A stretch of 59,265 nt of DNA from JAGXTF01 sp038317095 (GCA_038317095.1 JBBQBB010000014.1:1-59265); one strand, 5' to 3'; positions 18,522-27,841 are shown, numbered from the stretch's first letter. Numbers and translations: made by a program. Notes: a model not told the origin generated them from the sequence alone.

Positions 18522-19581
18522 AACTCAATTCTGCAAATACTGGAAAATGGTCGCTATAACCGTTTAAATATTCTTTGCCACCAAAAGTTCTAAGTGGCGT
18601 TCCGTCAAACTTTCCGCCATGTTGTTTCATCCACTCTGGCGAAAAAATTTGTATACTGTAGTTTTTAAAATGCACTTTGGGGGTGTTGTTGTATTTCCAC
18701 AAATTATTGCTAACTATCAATTGGTCAAATATATTCCATCGGCCCGCATGCTTAAGGGTGCCCCCTTTTTTCAAGTCTAACAAAGAAGTTAAGTTAAATA
18801 AATCGCATTCTGCATTTTTGGCAGGTCTGCATGTTCCTAGCACATTACGCAAGCTGCTATCCCAAGTATTGTCGTTAAAATCGCCACAAATGATTGTGGA
18901 CAAACCTATCATACCCTTGGCATCTAAAAATGTTTTTAATGTTTGGGCCGCAATTGCGCGTTTTCCTGCCGATTCTTTTGCTCCTTCTCTTCTCGATGGC
19001 CAGTGGTTTACAAAATAATGTATGGTATCTCCCGTTTTTACCAATTTAAATTGAATATAAAGAATGTCTCTTGTTTTATCATTTTCAAGCAATTCTACTT
19101 GAATGCTTTTTGATTGTATAATTTCAATTTTGGATTTTTTATACAAAAATGCCACATCAATTCCCCTCTCATCCGGACTGTCATAATGCACAATTGCATA
19201 TCCTTGGCTTTTTAAGGCATTTGTTTGAAGTAAATCTTTCAAAACCCTTTCATTCTCCACCTCACATACACCCAGAGCATCGGCATTTATTTCTGAAATC
19301 ACTTTGGCCAAATTGCCTAATTTACTTTGATATCGGGTGTCTGTCCATTTATTGGCGCCCTTGGGCGTAAAATCACCGTCGTTGTATGCATCATCTTTGG
19401 TATCAAACAGGTTTTCTAAATTCCAAAACCCGAAACGAAAAGTGGAATCATTTAGAACGGCTGATGGACTTGCTTTGGTCTCTGTACAGCGGTATGAGCT
19501 CAATACCAACATCAAAAAAACAGATGGAACAAACAGATATTTAAATGGGATGAACAAGAAGTGCAAAAATAGTTTTTTCAT
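18514..19581 (-). CDS. Secreted endonuclease/exonuclease/phosphatase family protein
   Basis: The 355-residue protein begins with an N-terminal hydrophobic segment ending near SSYRC, possibly a lipoprotein site. The catalytic domain is of the EEP (DNase I/exonuclease III) fold: FRFGFWNLENLFD, CEVENE (metal-binding Glu), NHWPSR (His), TIICGDFNDN (catalytic Asp and Asn) and YSDHFPVF (terminal Asp-His). Such proteins cleave phosphodiester or phosphomonoester bonds outside the cytoplasm. Overlap with ppk1 by 8 bases suggests that phosphate scavenged from nucleic acids or phosphoesters and polyphosphate storage are coordinated. That link is inference. Confidence 0.85.
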   Translation of the reverse strand: MKKLFLHFLFIPFKYLFVPSVFLMLVLSSYRCTETKASPSAVLNDSTFRFGFWNLENLFDTKDDAYNDGDFTPKGANKWTDTRYQSKLGNLAKVISEINADALGVCEVENERVLKDLLQTNALKSQGYAIVHYDSPDERGIDVAFLYKKSKIEIIQSKSIQVELLENDKTRDILYIQFKLVKTGDTIHYFVNHWPSRREGAKESAGKRAIAAQTLKTFLDAKGMIGLSTIICGDFNDNTWDSSLRNVLGTCRPAKNAECDLFNLTSLLDLKKGGTLKHAGRWNIFDQLIVSNNLWKYNNTPKVHFKNYSIQIFSPEWMKQHGGKFDGTPLRTFGGKEYLNGYSDHFPVFAELSYE

Positions 19582-19624
19582 AGATTGGCCAGATTAAAAT
19601 AATTGTTAATTTAGTGTTGCTTTT

Positions 19625-19656
19625 CAAAGATAGCGGCTCTTTTGCATGTCTGCAAA
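19625..19656 (-). promoter_or_regulatory. Predicted promoter of the EEP-ppk1 operon
   Basis: On the minus strand TTTG (19653-19656), 20 spacer bases and TATCTTTG (19625-19632) match the Bacteroidota consensus TTTG-N19-TAnnTTTG, with one extra spacer base. The predicted transcript would start near 19618, about 37 bases before the ATG at 19581. Confidence 0.6.
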
Positions 19657-19657
19657 C

Positions 19658-19694
19658 ACTTGTATATACAAAACTAAAACTTGTATATACAAGT
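19658..19694. promoter_or_regulatory. Twin palindromic operators upstream of EEP-ppk1
   Basis: Two identical 12-bp palindromes, TTGTATATACAA, lie at 19660-19671 and 19681-19692, 21 bp centre to centre. The second extends to a perfect 16-bp palindrome, ACTTGTATATACAAGT (19679-19694). They sit directly upstream of the predicted minus-33 element, centred near -48 and -69, on the same helical face. The motif resembles operators of GntR/HutC-type regulators; the cognate regulator is not in the window. Confidence 0.65.
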
Positions 19695-19719
19695 AAACGT
19701 GGAAATGTTATTTAGGAAG

Positions 19720-21189
19720 TTACCGGCTGTAATTCGGAGCTTCTCTGGTAATCGCTACATCGTGCGGATGGCTTTCTTTCATGCCCGCATTGGTAATTCG
19801 TACAAAATTGGCAGTCTGTAATTCTTCTACAGTTTTGGCACCACAATACCCCATGCCCGCTTTTAAACCACCTACCAGTTGATAAACCACTTCACTCAAA
19901 TGGCCTTTGTAAGCCACATTGCCTACAATTCCTTCGGGTACCAACTTGGAAATTTCATCTTCAGCATCCTGAAAATAGCGGTCTTTGCTGCCATCTTTCA
20001 TTGCGTCTATGCTGCCCATACCGCGGTAGGTTTTTACTTTACGGCTATCGAAAAAGGTGGTGTCTCCCGGACTTTCTTCAGTACCTGCAAACAAACCACC
20101 AGCCATAATGGACCCTGCACCTGCTACCAATGCCTTTACCATATCTCCGCTATACCGTATGCCACCGTCTGCAATAATGGGAATACCAGTTCCTTTTAAG
20201 GCTTCTGCTGCTTCAATAATGGCTGTAAGTTGGGGCATTCCTATACCAGCAATAATTCTTGTGGTGCAAATGCTACCAGGCCCAACCCCCACTTTTACCG
20301 CATCCACACCCGCGTCTGCTAATGCTTTGGCCGCTGCCCCTGTGGCTATGTTTCCAGCGATAATTTGCAAATCAGGGTAAACCGCTTTAACTTTTTTTAC
20401 CTCTTCAATCACACCCAAGCTATGGCCGTGGGCCGTATCAATGGCAATGACATCTACTCCTACATTTACCAAAGCGGCAACCCTTTCCATTGTATCTGCA
20501 GTTACGCCTACTGCGGCACCCACCATCAGTCTGCCCATAGCATCTTTGCAGGCATTTGGGTATGATTTCAGCTTTTCAATGTCCTTAAACGTAATTAAGC
20601 CTTTCAAAATTCCATTGTCATCCACAATAGGCAATTTCTCTACTTTGGTTTGTTCTAAAATATCTTGGGCTCCTTTTAAATCTGTTCCCAGTGGGGCTAT
20701 TATCAAATTCTCTGAAGTCATAACCGAACGCACAGGCCGGGATAAATCACGTTGAAAACGCAAATCTCTGTTGGTAATAATACCTACCAGTTTATTGCCT
20801 GCATCGGTAACAGGTATACCACCGATTTTGTTGTCACGCATCAGCTTAAGTGCATCGGCCAAAGTTGCGTCTGCACTCAAGGTAATTGGGTCTAAAATCA
20901 TTCCGCTTTCGCTTCGCTTTACCCGTTTTACTTCACGGGCTTGGTCTGCTATGCTCATGTTTTTATGAATGATGCCAATTCCCCCTTCTCTTGCCATGGC
21001 AATGGCCATTTTGCTTTCAGTAACCGTATCCATAGCGGCCGAAACCAATGGAATATTGATACGAAGTTTACGTGTAAGTTGGGTGCTTGTATTGGTTTCG
21101 CGGGGAAGAACCTCTGAATACCTTGGTACTACTAAGACATCGTCGAATGTAAGACCTTCTAAAATGATTTTGTTGGATTGAAGCTGCAT
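19720..21189 (-). CDS. guaB: Inosine-5'-monophosphate dehydrogenase
   Basis: The start at 21189 gives a 489-residue IMP dehydrogenase, which oxidises IMP to XMP with NAD in guanine nucleotide synthesis. It opens with GLTFDDVLVVPRYSEVLP. Two CBS domains occupy about residues 95-210 (MRDNKIGGIPVTD, KVEKLPIVDDNG). The catalytic Cys is in GPGSICTTRI near 305, and the flap carries YRGMGS. The 22 upstream codons of the open frame lie over the promoter region and are rejected. The gene is transcribed from its own predicted promoter. Confidence 0.98.
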   Translation of the reverse strand: MQLQSNKIILEGLTFDDVLVVPRYSEVLPRETNTSTQLTRKLRINIPLVSAAMDTVTESKMAIAMAREGGIGIIHKNMSIADQAREVKRVKRSESGMILDPITLSADATLADALKLMRDNKIGGIPVTDAGNKLVGIITNRDLRFQRDLSRPVRSVMTSENLIIAPLGTDLKGAQDILEQTKVEKLPIVDDNGILKGLITFKDIEKLKSYPNACKDAMGRLMVGAAVGVTADTMERVAALVNVGVDVIAIDTAHGHSLGVIEEVKKVKAVYPDLQIIAGNIATGAAAKALADAGVDAVKVGVGPGSICTTRIIAGIGMPQLTAIIEAAEALKGTGIPIIADGGIRYSGDMVKALVAGAGSIMAGGLFAGTEESPGDTTFFDSRKVKTYRGMGSIDAMKDGSKDRYFQDAEDEISKLVPEGIVGNVAYKGHLSEVVYQLVGGLKAGMGYCGAKTVEELQTANFVRITNAGMKESHPHDVAITREAPNYSR

Positions 21190-21218
21190 GCAAATAAAAG
21201 AATAGGTTATTTGCGGTG

Positions 21219-21249
21219 CAAATTTAAGGAAAAGTATTGAATTTCGCAA
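21219..21249 (-). promoter_or_regulatory. Predicted guaB promoter
   Basis: On the minus strand TTG (21247-21249), 20 spacer bases and TAAATTTG (21219-21226) match the Bacteroidota promoter consensus. The minus-7 box is 29 bases before the guaB ATG at 21189. Confidence 0.6.
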
Positions 21250-21301
21250 TTTCAATCTGCTTTTCGTCTAAATTTGCTCAACTTTCATCCTAAAAACAAA
21301 G

Positions 21302-22147
21302 TTGCTTTTGAAAAATGAACTTGTAAATCATTGTACTTTTACCATTCTCTTTTTGGGGAGTTTTTTGCATTTACAGGCCCAAAATGATTCCTTAAAAAAC
21401 AAGAAAATTTATAGTTTTGGGCTATTTGGCAGTGGCGGCTTTACTACAGACGGAGGAAGGATTGCTAAAACATATTTGAATCAAATGATAGCAGGTACGC
21501 GTTTCGATGATTTTAAACTCAAATCAATCTCTCAGCAGTCCAGTAGGAATGATTTGACTTTCGGCTTTGCTTTAGGTTGGAAGGTTAAAAAGTGGAAAAA
21601 TCGCATATTTTCTTTTTTAGAAATTGGCACTGGTTTGGCATATTCAATGGGGGAAGGAGGCAGTGGAAGGGCTATTAGAACCCAAAATAAAACATACAAT
21701 TATTTGGATTCATTTCAAACCACCTATTCAAGTATTCATGGAGTAAAATGGATTTCAAAAATCGCTGTCCACACATAACCATTTCTAAAAGGATTTGCAA
21801 TATGGGCAGGTATCGATATGAGTTATATGTATGCTAAAATAGGAAATAGCAATCAAGACCCATATCTTTCCTGTGAGAACCATAGTTGGTTAAATTCAGA
21901 AAAGCTTGAATTGTATTCGAGCAAAGCATCTTTTTTTTCCTAAGGCATGCCCATTGCCATCAAATACAATGCAAGCTGTGAGTTGAATATTGAACTATTT
22001 TATAAGCCTGATTTTTTGTTTTTCGCAAAGGATGCATTCAAACCCTATCGTTATGCGCGTTTTAATCAATTTGGCATTCTTTTGCGTTACAAACTAGACA
22101 CTAGCCCGGCCAACAGCAACAACAAAAGAACGGATATGTTTTTTTAA
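21302..22147 (+). pseudogene. Broken secreted/outer-membrane protein gene, copy 1
   Basis: One reading frame of about 281 codons carries protein-like sequence interrupted by two in-frame TAA codons, at 21776-21778 and about 21941-21943. It begins with a signal-like stretch (CTFTILFLGSFLHLQAQ) from a TTG. It continues with FGSGGFTTDGGR and alternating beta strands such as RIFSFLEIGTGLAYS, and ends FGILLRYKLDTSP then KRTDMFF. The style suggests an outer-membrane beta-barrel-like protein. A TAAATTTG minus-7 box remains at 21269-21276. The next pseudogene is a paralogue with the same C-terminal signature. Substitution rather than frameshift explains both stops. Confidence 0.7.
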
Positions 22148-22195
22148 AATTAGAAATATTATAAAATGTATTATCATTAATTTTGCCAACATATA

Positions 22196-22818
22196 AAACG
22201 TCTCTATTCACTTATATCTACTCTGTTTTCTTTTTTTTGCATAACAGCCCAAGAAGATAGTTTTACTAAAAATCATTTAAATAGTTTTAACATTTTAATC
22301 AATACTGGCATATAAAGGACGGCAATATGGCAAAACAAGTAGTAAATACGATAACTGAGTTCAGTCCTTTCAAGTCTTATCACTTTATTCCAATGGAGAA
22401 CAATTTTAAAGCGAACACTATAGGTGATTTAAAGCGTTTTACTGCCAATTTAAGTTGGAAACTAAAATTGAGAAATAAAAACAAATTGTTCAAATTCATG
22501 GAAATTTCTGCCGGACTTGGATACCTTTCGTATGAAGGAAGTTTTATTGAAGCGCCAATTAATTATAAAGAGTCTGTAATGCACGACGACACAATAAATT
22601 TTGGTTTTTTAGGTATTGAAGCCTTTATTTTACGCAATTCCTTTACATTCCATTCAAAATCCATCGTTAAGAATATAGCCTTTTTACAGGTTTAAATTCG
22701 GATTTTCTATCAGCCGGGTAAACCTACAATTTATCAGCAATTTGGCATTCAATTGAGATACAAACTCGACACAAATCCAATAAATAAAAACAACCATCGG
22801 TCCGACATGTTTTATTAA
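22196..22818 (+). pseudogene. Broken secreted/outer-membrane protein gene, copy 2
   Basis: A signal-peptide-like start (KRLYSLISTLFSFFCITAQ) is read in one frame from about 22196 to a stop near 22315. The sequence then continues in a second frame from about 22327 (MAKQVVNTITEF ... LFKFMEISAGLGYLS). An in-frame TAA at 22693-22695 separates it from the end (FGIQLRYKLDTNP ... HRSDMFY, stop 22816-22818). The C-terminus and the central LEIGTGLAYS/MEISAGLGYLS block align with copy 1, so this is a tandem duplicate that has also decayed. At least one frameshift and one nonsense codon are needed to explain it. Confidence 0.68.
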
Positions 22819-22883
22819 TATCTATAATTTCAATTATAAAATTATTTATCTGTTTTATTCTTTTCAAATACTACCTTCGCCCT

Positions 22884-23303
22884 ATGGCTGGATTTGAAAC
22901 TTTATATGTAGGTGAGCTGCGCACCGAAAATACGCATATGCAGAGTGGCACTAAAATCATTACTGATGCACCTACAGACAACCAAGGCAAAGGGGAAGCT
23001 TTCTCCCCCACAGATTTGTGTTCATTAAGCCTTACAAATTGCATAATTACCACCATGGGAATTTATGCAAAAGCCCAAGGGTATCATATAGAAGGAACCC
23101 ACGCAAATACCATAAAACATATGGCAAGCGACCCACGCAGAATTGTTAAAATAGAAATAAAACTTACTATAAACCTAAAGGAAATAGGCGATGAACACGC
23201 CCAAGAAGGCTTAAAGCGCATTGTAAAAACTTGCCCTATTGCCCGTAGTTTACATCCCGATATTGAGCAGGATGTTTCAGTAAATTTTGAAGCTATGATT
23301 TGA
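22884..23303 (+). CDS. OsmC family peroxiredoxin-like protein
   Basis: The 139-residue protein shows the OsmC/Ohr fold: FSPTDLCSLSLTNCIITTM on the central helix with a redox Cys, and VKTCPIARSLHP with the second Cys. OsmC proteins reduce organic hydroperoxides with two Cys residues; the YhfA-like branch fits the sequence best. A TACCTTCG element (one mismatch to TAnnTTTG) at 22872-22879 is only 4 bases before the ATG, suggesting a transcript that starts at or near the start codon. The 3' end overlaps the convergent ABC ATPase gene by 11 bases. Confidence 0.88.
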   Translation: MAGFETLYVGELRTENTHMQSGTKIITDAPTDNQGKGEAFSPTDLCSLSLTNCIITTMGIYAKAQGYHIEGTHANTIKHMASDPRRIVKIEIKLTINLKEIGDEHAQEGLKRIVKTCPIARSLHPDIEQDVSVNFEAMI

Positions 23304-23994
23304 TGTCCCGCGAACCGTTGTGATTTATTATCATACCATCTGCCATTTCTACAATACGGTCCGTTCTGTTGGCAAAATCATGGTCATGCGTTACAATTAG
23401 CATACTGTGTTGGCCTTCTTGCGTGAGTTCTTTTAAAATATCGAAAACGATATTGGCATTCTTGCTATCGAGATTGCCGGTTGGCTCATCCCCCATAATT
23501 ATTTCTGGATTGTTGATTAATGCCCTGGCAATGGCTACCCTTTGTTTTTGCCCGCCAGATAAGCGTGTGGCCAATTTCAAAGCATGGTCTTCTATGCCCA
23601 GCAGTTTCAAACTTTCTATTGCATCGTGCTCTACTTCTTCCTTGCTTTTTTCACTCAATTTTAATCCCGGCAGCATCACATTTTCCAGTACCGTAAATTC
23701 TGGCAATAAATAATGAAATTGAAAAACGAATCCGATATGTTTGTTGCGCACATGCGCCAATTGGTCGGGTGTTTTATCACTCAACTTCTCCCCTTTCAAA
23801 TACAATTCCCCCGTGTAGCTGCTATCCATGGTACTCATGATATACAGAAGTGTACTTTTTCCGCAGCCTGATTTTCCCATTATTGAAACAAATTCACCAG
23901 CCTCTATGGAAAAAGAAATGTCTTTAAGTATGGGCAATTCTATAGGATCGTAAAACGATTTACTTATATTCTTAGCCTCTAAAATCGCTGCCAT
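23293..23994 (-). CDS. ABC transporter ATPase, LolD/MacB type
   Basis: The 233-residue ATPase has Walker A GKSGCGKST, signature LSGGQKQR, Walker B IIMGDEP and the switch His in LIVTHDHDF. It belongs to the LolD/FtsE/MacB group that powers mechanotransmission-type ABC systems rather than conventional import. It is the last gene of the adaptor-permease-ATPase operon, overlapping the permease gene by one base. It would energise the permease at 23994-25253. Export of a lipoprotein, peptide or antibiotic-like substrate is possible. Confidence 0.93.
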   Translation of the reverse strand: MAAILEAKNISKSFYDPIELPILKDISFSIEAGEFVSIMGKSGCGKSTLLYIMSTMDSSYTGELYLKGEKLSDKTPDQLAHVRNKHIGFVFQFHYLLPEFTVLENVMLPGLKLSEKSKEEVEHDAIESLKLLGIEDHALKLATRLSGGQKQRVAIARALINNPEIIMGDEPTGNLDSKNANIVFDILKELTQEGQHSMLIVTHDHDFANRTDRIVEMADGMIINHNGSRDIKS

Positions 23995-25253
23995 TATTGT
24001 CCCCGAATTATTTCTACTGGATCTATTTTACTCGCTTTCTTGGCAGGCATATACCCAGCAAAAAAGGTAGTTAACAAAGAAAAAGTAGTTCCAATGATAT
24101 AATACTTTATGTCGAAATTTACTGGAAATGTTTTTATGGTTGGCAATGCTTCTGTCTCAAATGGGGCATTGTCTATGCCCACGGATACAAAAAAACCAAC
24201 AATTAGGCCAATCAGTCCGCCCACAATGCCAATAATTATGGCCTGATAAATAAATATTTTTTTAACATCTCCACCCGAAAAACCTGTGGCTTTTAAAATG
24301 GCAATATCATTCATTTTTTCATAAATAAGCATATTTAAAATATTATAAATACCAAAACCTGCAACCACCAATAAAGTAATGGAAACCGCATAAGTAATAA
24401 GATTTCTCACTTTGGTACCTGTTTCAAATTGTGCATTTGCTTTTTGCAAATCCAATGCATTTACTCCGTATTTTTTTTGCAAATCAGCAGCCATAGAAGG
24501 TGCTAAATTTACATCAAATAATTTCACATTTATATCTGAAATATAATTATTGGAAACACCCAAAATTCGTTGTGCAGTTTTTAAATTCACATAGCTTTGC
24601 ATATTGTCTATATCCGCCAAACCACTTTGAAAAATACCTTCAATTTTTAAGCGAATTACATTGCCTGTGGTGCTTAGGAGTTGCACATTATCGCCCAAGT
24701 GTAATGATAATTTTTTAGCCACACCTGCGCCCAATATTACACCGTTGGGATTGTTGTGTAAATCTTGTATTTTGCCTTGAGGCATGTAATCGCTAAAATT
24801 AAACAAACGCGATTCTTCTAAGACATTTATTCCCGTTAAATTTCCATTTAACCGCACCGCACCCGATGAATAAAAAACACGCACAGAAACTTGCGGAGTG
24901 CTACCTTTAATGCGGGCATCTTTGCGCAGCACTTCCATCATACCCTGGTTGTTGTGTATGCTCAATTGTGCATATTTGGGTTTTACAGAATGGATCACAT
25001 GCATGGCGGTTGTATAGGGTAAATACGACTGTGCTGGCTGTTTTTCGCTGGGTTTTATTTCATTGTAAATGCGAATATGGGCTGTTCTATTCATCAGCAA
25101 ACCGTCCAACATATTGTTAAGGCCGGTCATAAAACTTACAAGAACTACAAATGTACCAATGCCAAAAGTTACGCCCAATGCGGCAATGGCCGACTGCTTT
25201 TTCCGGGCCAGCAAATGGGTTTTTGCAATTTTTAAAAGTATTGAATTTTTCAT
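23994..25253 (-). CDS. MacB/LolC-type ABC permease
   Basis: The 419-residue protein has an N-terminal transmembrane helix (SAIAALGVTFGIGTFVVLVS), a periplasmic MacB_PCD-like domain of about 200 residues, and three C-terminal helices including ITYAVSITLLVVAGFGIYNI. The FtsX-like cytoplasmic loop is MNDIAILKATGFSGGDVKKIF. This is the architecture of MacB/LolCE permeases with four transmembrane segments. Its start overlaps the adaptor gene stop by 4 bases (25250-25253). With the adaptor and ATPase it forms a tripartite export system that would use an outer-membrane channel encoded elsewhere. Confidence 0.92.
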   Translation of the reverse strand: MKNSILLKIAKTHLLARKKQSAIAALGVTFGIGTFVVLVSFMTGLNNMLDGLLMNRTAHIRIYNEIKPSEKQPAQSYLPYTTAMHVIHSVKPKYAQLSIHNNQGMMEVLRKDARIKGSTPQVSVRVFYSSGAVRLNGNLTGINVLEESRLFNFSDYMPQGKIQDLHNNPNGVILGAGVAKKLSLHLGDNVQLLSTTGNVIRLKIEGIFQSGLADIDNMQSYVNLKTAQRILGVSNNYISDINVKLFDVNLAPSMAADLQKKYGVNALDLQKANAQFETGTKVRNLITYAVSITLLVVAGFGIYNILNMLIYEKMNDIAILKATGFSGGDVKKIFIYQAIIIGIVGGLIGLIVGFFVSVGIDNAPFETEALPTIKTFPVNFDIKYYIIGTTFSLLTTFFAGYMPAKKASKIDPVEIIRGQ

Positions 25254-26329
25254 TCAGGTTTTTGCAGTTCCGTATCTTTATTTATTCCTTCTAAAATTTC
25301 AATTTTGTCCATACTGCGAAATCCCGTTTTCACCTTCTTCTCGCCTTCATTGGTAATTACAATGTCTCCATTTTTTAGATATTCCAATGGAATAACCAAA
25401 GCAGACGCTTTTTTATGAATGACAATATTTACCTCGGCCGAAAGCCCTGGGTATAGTGCGGCTGGTAAATCCACAAATTCTGCTTCTACTTTAAATGTTT
25501 GGGTTTTGGGATCCATATTGGGAAGAATTTTAGAGATTTTACCCTCAAATACTTTACCCGGAAATGCATCCATACTAATTAACGCCACCTGCCCCAATTT
25601 AATTTTAGAAATATCCACTTCATCTACTTCCAATTTTAAAATGAATTGCCCAGATCTGCCAACAAGGGCAATAGGCTGCTGCGGAACCACCAATTCTCCT
25701 GGTTTATAATTTAAAGCATATACCCTGCCATTTATTTTACTGGTAATGCTAAAATCATTGCTGCTTCGTGCTGTAATATTGACATTGTTTTGGGCTTGAT
25801 CTCTTGCTAACAAAAGTTGAATTCGAGTTTGTCTATATCGCGTTTGCAATGCATTCAAATTGTTGCGTGATACTTCGTATGCAAGTTGCCTAGATTCTAA
25901 CTGCGTTTTGGTACCGATGTTTTGTGCCCACAATTCTTGCTGCCGCAAAAAGTTGTTTGAATCCAATTGTTGTTGATTCCTGGCCGTTTTAAGCTGTGCC
26001 GACAATTCATCCAAGTTTCCAAGATTTCTGTTCGACAATTCCAAAGCCAATCTTGCATTCTGTGCATTCAGTGAAGGGTTTGTATTGTCCAATTGTGCAA
26101 TGATTTGACCCGCAACAACTGTGTCACCTTCTTTTACCAAATTGGCAGACAAAAGTCCACTCATAAGCGAGTAAACTGCATATTGGTCTGCACTTGCAAT
26201 GTTCGCACTGGCGTAAACAGATTCTACAATGTCCGTCGTCTCAGGTAAAATGGGATTTTTTTTTGATTTGCAAGAGGGCAGCAAAATCAATCCAAAAATT
26301 AAAACGGAATAACTAAATTTAAGTCTCAT
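25250..26329 (-). CDS. HlyD/MacA-type periplasmic adaptor lipoprotein
   Basis: The 359-residue protein begins with a lipoprotein signal peptide ending LILLPSC, with Cys20 as the predicted lipidation site. A biotinyl-lipoyl-like half motif is seen in LVKEGDTVVAGQIIAQLD. A coiled-coil hairpin follows (residues about 85-180, rich in Gln, Asn and Leu), then the second lipoyl half (NGRVYALNYKPGELV) and beta-barrel (EVDEVDISKIKLGQVA). It is the membrane fusion protein of the operon and would bridge the MacB-like permease to an outer-membrane factor. It is first in a three-gene operon. Confidence 0.92.
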   Translation of the reverse strand: MRLKFSYSVLIFGLILLPSCKSKKNPILPETTDIVESVYASANIASADQYAVYSLMSGLLSANLVKEGDTVVAGQIIAQLDNTNPSLNAQNARLALELSNRNLGNLDELSAQLKTARNQQQLDSNNFLRQQELWAQNIGTKTQLESRQLAYEVSRNNLNALQTRYRQTRIQLLLARDQAQNNVNITARSSNDFSITSKINGRVYALNYKPGELVVPQQPIALVGRSGQFILKLEVDEVDISKIKLGQVALISMDAFPGKVFEGKISKILPNMDPKTQTFKVEAEFVDLPAALYPGLSAEVNIVIHKKASALVIPLEYLKNGDIVITNEGEKKVKTGFRSMDKIEILEGINKDTELQKPE

Positions 26330-26461
26330 ATTCTAGGTATACGTTTATTGAATGACAAAGGTCGTATATAATCTTTATGCTTGTTATGACAAATGTTGCA
26401 TTAAAAAAGGTATTTTTCTAAAATAGAACTGTTGAACCTAATTTACGTTGGGCATCTAAGC

Positions 26462-26489
26462 AAAAAAGCCCTATTTCTAAGGCTTTTTA
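26462..26489 (-). terminator. Terminator of the hppD transcript
   Basis: AAAAAGCC (26463-26470) and GGCTTTTT (26481-26488) form an 8-bp stem with a 10-base loop. Read on the minus strand it ends in a run of six T, just after the hppD stop at 26510. It could also work on the plus strand. Confidence 0.75.
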
Positions 26490-26509
26490 AATTTTTGGAT
26501 CTGTCATTT

Positions 26510-27634
26510 TTACAAATTTCCCCGTAATTCTTGCTCTCTTTCAATACTTTCAAATAAGGCTTTAAAATTTCCCTTGCCAAAACTTTGGGCTCCCTTGCGT
26601 TGAATAATCTCATAAAACAAGGTAGGTCGGTCTTCTACAGGTTTGGTAAATATTTGCAGTAAATAGCCTTCCTCATCTCTATCTACCAAAATATTCAAGC
26701 GTTTCAGGTCGTCCATATTTTCATCTACAATACCCACACGGTCTGCAGCATCTGTATAATACGCTTCTGGTACATACAGGAAATCTATCCCTCTTTTTCG
26801 CAATTCAGAAACAGTTTTGATAATGTCGTCTGTAGCAAGCGCTACATGCTGGCAACCCGGTCCATGATAAAACTCAATATATTCTTCAATCTGGGATTTT
26901 TTTCTTCCATTAGCAGGCTCATTGATTGGAAATTTCACATATCCATTTCCATTGCTCACTACTTTACTCATTAAGGCAGTATATTCGGTAGAAATATCTT
27001 TGTCGTCAAAGGTTAATAATAGTTTAAATCCCATAACTTCTTCATAGAATTTTACCCAAGTATCCATTTCCCCCAATTCCACATTTCCTACGCAATGGTC
27101 TACGTGTTTAATTCCCACGGATTCAACTTCCATTGCATTTTCAACCGCATGGAATCCAGGTAAAAATGCACCATTATAGGCATGTCTTTCCACAAACCTA
27201 TGCACAGTTTCGCCGTAAGTATAAATTGCAGATACTACAACCCAGCCATTTTCATCTTCCATTCTTGTAGGTTGTGTATGGGGTCTAGCGCCGCGTTTTA
27301 CGGTTTCCTCAAAACTTTTTGTAGCGTCATCTACCCACAAACTTAAAAATTTAACCCCATCGCCATGTTGGTTGTTGTGTTTGCTTATTTCCGTATCGGG
27401 GTGCATACTAGATGTTAGAACCAAACGTACTTTACCTTGTTGCAAAACATAGCTAGCCCTATCGCGAACTCCCGTTTCTGGACCTGCATAAGCCACCAAT
27501 TTGTAACCCCAAGCCTTTTGATAATAATAGGCACTTTGCTTTGCATTTCCTACATAAAATTCAATATGATCTGTGCCATTTAGAGGCAAAAAATCTGCTG
27601 TAGTTGTCGAGTTTGTCAATTCCAGTGTTTCCAT
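26510..27634 (-). CDS. hppD: 4-hydroxyphenylpyruvate dioxygenase
   Basis: The 374-residue protein converts 4-hydroxyphenylpyruvate to homogentisate in tyrosine breakdown, using Fe(II) and O2. It contains two vicinal-oxygen-chelate domains: the first from DHIEFYVGNAKQSAYYY, the second from IKHVDHCVGNVELGEM, with the first iron His. GCQHVALATDDI gives the second His. TKPVEDRPTLFYEIIQRKGAQSFGKGNF gives the iron Glu and the C-terminal gating helix. It is a single gene transcript with its own terminator. With tryptophan 2,3-dioxygenase at 48.8 kb it indicates that aromatic amino acids are catabolised. Confidence 0.97.
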   Translation of the reverse strand: METLELTNSTTTADFLPLNGTDHIEFYVGNAKQSAYYYQKAWGYKLVAYAGPETGVRDRASYVLQQGKVRLVLTSSMHPDTEISKHNNQHGDGVKFLSLWVDDATKSFEETVKRGARPHTQPTRMEDENGWVVVSAIYTYGETVHRFVERHAYNGAFLPGFHAVENAMEVESVGIKHVDHCVGNVELGEMDTWVKFYEEVMGFKLLLTFDDKDISTEYTALMSKVVSNGNGYVKFPINEPANGRKKSQIEEYIEFYHGPGCQHVALATDDIIKTVSELRKRGIDFLYVPEAYYTDAADRVGIVDENMDDLKRLNILVDRDEEGYLLQIFTKPVEDRPTLFYEIIQRKGAQSFGKGNFKALFESIEREQELRGNL

Positions 27635-27841
27635 AGGTTATAAAGCACAAAATACGGCAATATTTCTTATTTTAACAAGCAATTAACGTATTCATCTCTT
27701 CTTTTTGAAATGCGTCCTAAAATGAATTTTGATTGTAAAAAATAAAACCACCAAACATATACCAGAAAGGCAACTTCATTAACAATTTAACGTCTAAAAA
27801 CATATTACCAAATAGATTTTGTATTTTTGAGTTCCATTTTT

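Noticed and set aside
20057..20380. Long open frames opposite guaB and other genes
   Set aside because: They are antisense to well-conserved proteins, have low-complexity Ser/Ile-rich translations and no promoter or start support.
26353..26395. Direct repeat TGACAAAGGT / TGACAAATGT upstream of the adaptor gene
   Set aside because: Two imperfect copies 33 bp apart do not fit a promoter or a clear operator spacing.
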